Shown: positions 58,925 to 64,000 of the stretch, piece by piece
How the letters are laid out: each line of letters starts with the position of its first letter
How positions within the stretch are numbered: position 1 is the stretch's first letter
Assembly (NCBI GenBank): GCA_023145435.1
Contig: JAGLDS010000007.1
Coordinates: 1-64,000 of the forward strand
Direction: 5' to 3'
Length of the DNA: 64,000 nt
Source of the DNA: Clostridiales bacterium
Lineage (GTDB): Bacteria; Bacillota; Clostridia; DUPQ01
Position numbers and translations under genes: made by a program
The notes under the pieces: model-generated
The model's input: only the letters and a program-made list of their open reading frames with translations
The model's database searches: none
What the model was told of the DNA's origin: nothing

Positions 58925-60085
58925 ATGGAAATAATACAGAATAAAAAATTTAAAATTACTTTTATTATAGTTGTTAGTTTTCTAGCAATAGTTATTAGAT
59001 ATATGTTTAAAGATTATCAGTCACCTGATTTTTTCTGGTATTTAAATGTATGGTTTGAAGAGATAACTGCTAAAGGGGGATTTTTAGCTTTAAGTCAGCC
59101 TATTTCTAATTATTCACCTCTTTATATTTATTTCATGGCAATTATGACATATATTCCGGTTTTTTCTTTGTTTCAGATAAAAATATTTTCAATATTATTT
59201 GATTTTGTTGCAGCTTATTACGTTTTTAAAATTGTAGAATTAAAGTTTAAAGAGGGTTTTACACCTTATTTTGCTTATGCAATAACATTGTTTATACCAA
59301 CTGTCATTTTAAATGGCGCATTTGCAGCGCAGTGTGATATGATTTTTACAGCCTTTTTAATTGGAATGATTTATTACTTAATGAAAGAGAAAAATATATT
59401 AGCAATGGTGTTTTTTGGTATTGCTGTTGCATTTAAATTACAAGCTATTTTTATAGCTCCATTATTATTAGTTCTCTTGTTACGAAAAAAATTAAAATTA
59501 TGGCAATTGCTTCTTTCACCTACTATGTATGTTATAACACTTCTACCCGCATATTTTATTGGTCGCCCCTTTAAAGAACTAATTACTATTTACTTTACTC
59601 AAGTTGGGTATTATCCATACTTAACAATGAATTGTGCAAATATCTATCAGTTTTTTCCAGATGCAGATTTTATTTTATTTAATAAAATAGGATTAATTAC
59701 TACTTTTATAATAGTTCTTGTAATAAGTTTATGGGTTGGATTAAATAAAAGTAAACTTACTACTGATTTGATTGTTGAAACTGCAATTCTTTTTTTATTA
59801 GTATTACCTTTTTTCTTACCACAGATGCATGAGAGATATTATTTTCCAGCAGAAGTACTTGTGGTTATTTATGCTTTTTATAATAAAAAGTTCTTTTATA
59901 TATCAATTGCTTTAATTGCTACTGTATTTTTAAGTTATGGACCATTTGTGTTTAATACTCACCTGTTAGACATGAGAGTTCTTGCTGTCATGATATTTAC
60001 TATTATCTTGTTTTTTATAACTGATATATATGGAAAACTAAAAGATGAAGTTCTAATTGAAGAAAAAACTGCTGTAGAAGATTGA
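58925..60085 (+). CDS. Multi-pass membrane glycosyltransferase (mannosyltransferase-like, GT-C fold)
   Basis: ~10 TM segments; YQSPDFFWYLNVWFEEI, AQCDMIFTAFLIGMIYYL, KLQAIFIAPLLLVLLL, LPFFLPQMHERYYFPAEVL typical of GT-C; RBS before ATG 58925. Confidence 0.75.
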   Translation: MEIIQNKKFKITFIIVVSFLAIVIRYMFKDYQSPDFFWYLNVWFEEITAKGGFLALSQPISNYSPLYIYFMAIMTYIPVFSLFQIKIFSILFDFVAAYYVFKIVELKFKEGFTPYFAYAITLFIPTVILNGAFAAQCDMIFTAFLIGMIYYLMKEKNILAMVFFGIAVAFKLQAIFIAPLLLVLLLRKKLKLWQLLLSPTMYVITLLPAYFIGRPFKELITIYFTQVGYYPYLTMNCANIYQFFPDADFILFNKIGLITTFIIVLVISLWVGLNKSKLTTDLIVETAILFLLVLPFFLPQMHERYYFPAEVLVVIYAFYNKKFFYISIALIATVFLSYGPFVFNTHLLDMRVLAVMIFTIILFFITDIYGKLKDEVLIEEKTAVED

Positions 60086-60112
60086 AAACAATATACTTGT
60101 TATTTAGCAAAC

Positions 60113-60145
60113 AAAAAGAGGATGGATTTTTTCCATCCTCTTTTA
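60113..60145. terminator. Bidirectional terminator between convergent genes
   Basis: AAAAGAGGATGG-attttt-CCATCCTCTTTT. Confidence 0.85.
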
Positions 60146-60163
60146 TACTAAGGTTTTACTTCT

Positions 60164-61840
60164 CTATGGAGTTACTAACATTTGGCCAATATAGATCATA
60201 TTAGGATCATCAATTGTTGCTTCGTTCATTTCATAAAGTTCCGCCCATGTTAATGCATATATTGCAGCAATACTTGATAGTGTATCACCAGCAACTACTT
60301 CATAGGTTCCATCTGTACCAACATAAGAACCTTCAATAACTGTTACTCTGTTTTCTGGTAGTGGAGCAATAACTCCTCTAGCCATAATGTAGTCAATTAC
60401 AGCTTCGTCAAGAGCTTTATACTCATTAACTGTTTCTGTCATTAACATAGAATAACCATCACCACCTGCTGCCATGAAATCGTTAGTAGCTAGGATATAG
60501 GTAGCTTCTAAATTAATAGGTTCACCATTTACTAGTAAATTAACAATTCTTTCACCTACAGGTTTTGATAAGTCAATTGAAAATGACATACCACCAACAT
60601 GTGGGAATTTACCTGATGCATCAGGATATGAACTTGTTCCATATTCTAATGCTTCTTTAATAATTGCACCTGTTACTTCTTTAGTGATAATGTAGTTACC
60701 AAAAGGTAGAACTGTAATAATATCTCCTTTTGTAATGTAACCTGCATCAATACTAGATCTAATACCACCACCATTAGTAATTGCAGCATCTGCACCAGAT
60801 TCTTCTAACATTGCATTAGTTACAAGATTACCCATATTTGTTTCACCAGTTCTAACAAAGCCTCTTTCACCTTGTAATAGTAAAGTTGTTCTTCCAACTT
60901 CTTCTGATAAAATTACTTCTTGAGCTGCACTGATTGATTCAGCTAAAGCCAATACTTCTGCATTTGGAACTGTTTCAGCAGCATCGTCTTTGGTAATTAA
61001 TGAAGCTACTTTTGCAGTAACCACATTACCTACAACGGTAATTTCAACTACACCTAAATTTTTGTCATATTCTCCAGTACTTGCAATTAAAGTTCCGTTT
61101 ACAATTAAACCTTCTGGAAATATAGTATGACTGTGTCCATCAATAATAACATCAATACCATCAACATCTGTAGCCACTTTTTCACTGGTATAGAAACTAT
61201 CCTTATCAGTTCCTAAATGAGCTAGGGCTATAATAACATCGCAACCTAATCCTTCTAATAGTGTTACCATTTCTTGTGCTTTCTCTGAAGGATCTGCGAA
61301 GGTCAACCCTGCAACATTGTCAGGATGTGTCTTATAGGTGGTTTCAGGAGTAGCTAATCCAAAAATACCAACTTTTACACCATCAAATGTCATAATTTCA
61401 TATGGGTCTAATAAGGTTGTACCTGTACTGGTCATTACATTGGCAGAAATAATTGGAAAATCTGCCATATCAGCTAATTCTAATAATCGTTCATAACCAT
61501 AATTAAAATCATGATTACCAGGGGTCAAAAGATCATAACCCATGAGGTTATAGATTTCTACAATACTAGCACCTTCTTCTAATGTGGCAATTGTTTGGCC
61601 ATGGAAAGTGTCTCCTGCATCCATTAGTATTGTGTTAGGGTTTTCAGCACGAAGTTCTTCAACTAAAGTGGCGATTTTAGCTAATCCCATTCCAGCATAT
61701 TTACCTTCAAATACTCTTGCGTGAGTGTCATTAGTATGAGCAATAACAATTGTGGTATCAGCAGCTAAAACATTTGAAGGTATCAAAACAGTTAGTAGTA
61801 ATGATAAAACAAGTACTATCGTCATTAGTTTTCTTTTCAT
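60164..61840 (-). CDS. Secreted 5'-nucleotidase/2',3'-cyclic phosphodiesterase family protein with C-terminal LysM
   Basis: Signal peptide; IAHTNDTHARVFEG, LMDAGDTFHGQ, LLTPGNHDFNYG, IDGHSHT, NGGGIRSSI; C-terminal YEVVAGDTLSSIAAIYALTWAELYEMN LysM. Confidence 0.9.
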   Translation of the reverse strand: MKRKLMTIVLVLSLLLTVLIPSNVLAADTTIVIAHTNDTHARVFEGKYAGMGLAKIATLVEELRAENPNTILMDAGDTFHGQTIATLEEGASIVEIYNLMGYDLLTPGNHDFNYGYERLLELADMADFPIISANVMTSTGTTLLDPYEIMTFDGVKVGIFGLATPETTYKTHPDNVAGLTFADPSEKAQEMVTLLEGLGCDVIIALAHLGTDKDSFYTSEKVATDVDGIDVIIDGHSHTIFPEGLIVNGTLIASTGEYDKNLGVVEITVVGNVVTAKVASLITKDDAAETVPNAEVLALAESISAAQEVILSEEVGRTTLLLQGERGFVRTGETNMGNLVTNAMLEESGADAAITNGGGIRSSIDAGYITKGDIITVLPFGNYIITKEVTGAIIKEALEYGTSSYPDASGKFPHVGGMSFSIDLSKPVGERIVNLLVNGEPINLEATYILATNDFMAAGGDGYSMLMTETVNEYKALDEAVIDYIMARGVIAPLPENRVTVIEGSYVGTDGTYEVVAGDTLSSIAAIYALTWAELYEMNEATIDDPNMIYIGQMLVTP

Positions 61841-62103
61841 TTTATTTTCCTCCTATAATAATTTATATAAATACTATGATAGTATTTTATAAAACTAAAA
61901 AATCACCTAATAAAATATTAGGTTATTCTTTTGTAAATTGCTTAAAAATTTAAGATTATCTTATGTATTAAATTGTTGAATATATTTTAAGTCCTATTCT
62001 ACTGTTTTTTAGAATACGCAATTAATGTCTCCTTAATTATAGTCTTTTTTACACCGGTTTTCAAGAGTACTAAGCATTAAAAAAACTTTTTAATTACATC
62101 ATG

Positions 62104-62883
62104 CTATTTGCTAAAAGCCTTTTTATAATAGATTGATTCACTTATTAAATCATACCCATGTCCAACCCAATCGGCTGAATGTGCATCTGAACCAAATGAA
62201 TAGTCTATATTATAATCATAGGATAAATTCATTATGTCTTTTGATGGATACACATCACTATTACTAACCTTATGAAGAAATGCAAGTGAGTTAATTTCTA
62301 GTTTCACACCTGTTTCTTCAAGAGCTATCATGATTTTTTTCAATATATCTATATTACTATTATGATCATACATACCTTTTTTCATAGGAAATCTTTTAGG
62401 TAGTGTGTAAACCCACCTTTGTAAATCTAGGTGGGCTATTATATCAAAATATCCTGATTTAATAGCTTTTAGAGAGTTTTCAAAAGAAATCCTAGCATAT
62501 TCATTAGGATTTAAATTAGATGATAATATATTATATCCAGGTATATGAAAATGAGTTGCTCCTAAAACCAAATCAAATTCTCCTTGATTTAGGTTGTATT
62601 CAATTTCGTCAATAAAATCGGGATGATAATCAACCTCAATTCCTGTTTTAATAACAATTTTACTTTCATATTCTTTAGCTTTTTTCTTTACAGCTAAACA
62701 ATATTTTTCGATATTACCTTTTTTTATTCTATCACCTGCATCAGAAATTGATAATGGCATATGATCTGTAAAGCAGATTTCATCAAATCCTTGGTTAATG
62801 GCGCTTTCTATAAAGGCATCTGCTCTATGTGGTTCGTTTGTAAGATTAGGGTGAGTGTGGTAATCACATTTTTTATTTAACAT
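62104..62883 (-). CDS. PHP-domain histidinol-phosphatase-like protein (HisJ family)
   Basis: CDYHTHPNLT, EICFTDHMPL, IVIKTGIEVDYHP, YDIIAHLDLQRW, FGSDAHSADWVG. Confidence 0.85.
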   Translation of the reverse strand: MLNKKCDYHTHPNLTNEPHRADAFIESAINQGFDEICFTDHMPLSISDAGDRIKKGNIEKYCLAVKKKAKEYESKIVIKTGIEVDYHPDFIDEIEYNLNQGEFDLVLGATHFHIPGYNILSSNLNPNEYARISFENSLKAIKSGYFDIIAHLDLQRWVYTLPKRFPMKKGMYDHNSNIDILKKIMIALEETGVKLEINSLAFLHKVSNSDVYPSKDIMNLSYDYNIDYSFGSDAHSADWVGHGYDLISESIYYKKAFSK

Positions 62884-62908
62884 ATTTTTTCTCCATAATA
62901 TTTTTTTA

Positions 62909-63916
62909 TTATTCTTCAAATGCTTTTAGCATTGCCATAACATTTTCACAAGGAATATCATATGGAAGTGCATGGGTAGGTGCTGCAATATACCCTCCAT
63001 TTTCTCCTAAGATATTCATAATTCTTTTTGTTTCTTTATAGACGACTTGAGGACTTTCAAATGGAAGCAGTGCTTGAGTGCTAATAGCTCCCCAAAATGA
63101 CAATTGTCCTCCAAATTGTTTCTTTATTTTCTTAATATCATATATTTCAGGTTGAAATGTATTATAGCAATTAAGACCGGCATCAAGTAAATCGGGGAAA
63201 ATCTCTTCAATATCTCCACAGGAATGTTGCATAATATAAAATCCATGCTTTTGACATGCGGCGTACATTTTTTTAATGCGTGGTAATATAAATTCTCGCC
63301 ATAGGGCAGGACCCATGATAAGACCATGTTGTTGTCCCCAATCGTCTCCAAAGTAGAAACCATCAATACCAGTAAATTGTCCATAAAGTTCAATAACACT
63401 AATATTGAAATCGCAAATCTGATCAAGTAATTGGTGAACAAAGTTTGGATTAAGAGCCATATCCATTAGTAAATTTTCAAACCCTCTCATTGACCAAGCT
63501 CGTTCAAATAGAGAAAATCCAATATCTCCTATAACAAAATTATCTTTTTTTTCTACTAGACTATTTTTTATATGATTAGAAGCAATCTCTATATTAAGAG
63601 TTGGGAAATCAACCATAGATATGTTAGCTTCTTTAAATAATGGGTCGTCAATTATTCCAATATCTTTATCAACACCACTTCTGTTCCAAACCACACCAAA
63701 GAAATCTCTAAAATTTCCTGGCTTTTCCTTTAGTTCTTCATTAATATCATTCCAATAAGCTCTATGAAGGTGATTGTTGAGTTTGCCAAGGAATTTTTCA
63801 TCATCTAAAAAGGCAACCATTTTTTTATGTTCTTCCATAGTAAATTCAACATGGTAAGGAATACTATCAGATGACTTATGCGATAAACTATTTATAACTC
63901 GTTGCCTATTGTTCAT
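62909..63916 (-). CDS. Uroporphyrinogen decarboxylase (URO-D) fold family protein with HxCG motif
   Basis: MNNRQRVINSLSHKSSDSIPYHVEFT; FGDDWGQQHGLIMGPALWREFILPRIKKMYAACQKHGFYIMQHSCGDIEEIFPDLLDAG. Confidence 0.85.
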   Translation of the reverse strand: MNNRQRVINSLSHKSSDSIPYHVEFTMEEHKKMVAFLDDEKFLGKLNNHLHRAYWNDINEELKEKPGNFRDFFGVVWNRSGVDKDIGIIDDPLFKEANISMVDFPTLNIEIASNHIKNSLVEKKDNFVIGDIGFSLFERAWSMRGFENLLMDMALNPNFVHQLLDQICDFNISVIELYGQFTGIDGFYFGDDWGQQHGLIMGPALWREFILPRIKKMYAACQKHGFYIMQHSCGDIEEIFPDLLDAGLNCYNTFQPEIYDIKKIKKQFGGQLSFWGAISTQALLPFESPQVVYKETKRIMNILGENGGYIAAPTHALPYDIPCENVMAMLKAFEE

Positions 63917-64000
63917 AATTTCTCCTTTTGGTTTTTCTAAAAACATTATATAATAAATCAAATAGTAAATGAATAGTTAATGGGGAATACATGAGTTCAA

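Noticed and set aside
61841-62103. 260-bp intergenic region considered as a possible structured RNA
   Set aside because: Only short AT-rich hairpins seen (e.g. CTAATAAAATATTAG); no recognised riboswitch core or consistent long pairing.
63124-63441. 105-aa minus-strand ORF
   Set aside because: Alternative frame inside the third URO-D-family gene on the same strand; the URO-D frame has clear motifs.

Overview
AT-rich chromosomal segment of a low-GC Firmicute-type bacterium (Clostridia-like by gene content and order), almost fully coding. No prophage, transposase, integrase or CRISPR array was seen. It starts with the 3' part of tRNA-Thr(UGU). Housekeeping blocks include split transketolase, tatD/yabE-like/rsmA, GTP-type PEPCK, zapA, dut, yebC, nnr/alr, folP-like, birA/coaX and tmk/c-di-AMP receptor/holB/ricT. 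Accessory blocks include a surface-polysaccharide region (18.2-25.6 kb), a sugar-hydrolase-like pair (47.6-50.7 kb), TadE/TadG-like pseudopilin genes (52.7-55.7 kb), and a GtrA/heparinase-like/glycosyltransferase block (55.7-60.1 kb). RNA elements read directly from the sequence: a 6S RNA with a consensus promoter at ~44.13-44.35 kb, and a cysteine T-box leader upstream of cysS. The ORF track misses a 56-aa 2x[4Fe-4S] ferredoxin at 40666-40836. Most notable items: (i) a nitrilase-GDPD fusion directly downstream of cysS, apparently under the Cys T-box and abutting the 6S RNA tail to tail; (ii) a dihydropteroate-synthase-like protein with its two pABA-site loops shortened or replaced; (iii) a P-loop NTPase with an Asp23/Gls24-like C-terminus; (iv) a GtrA gene whose conserved N-terminus has no ATG/GTG/TTG start; (v) a WecC-type dehydrogenase divergent from a Cys2-less asparagine-synthase-like protein; (vi) an orphan pseudopilin trio. 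Family assignments come from motif recognition in the translations; no database search was run.
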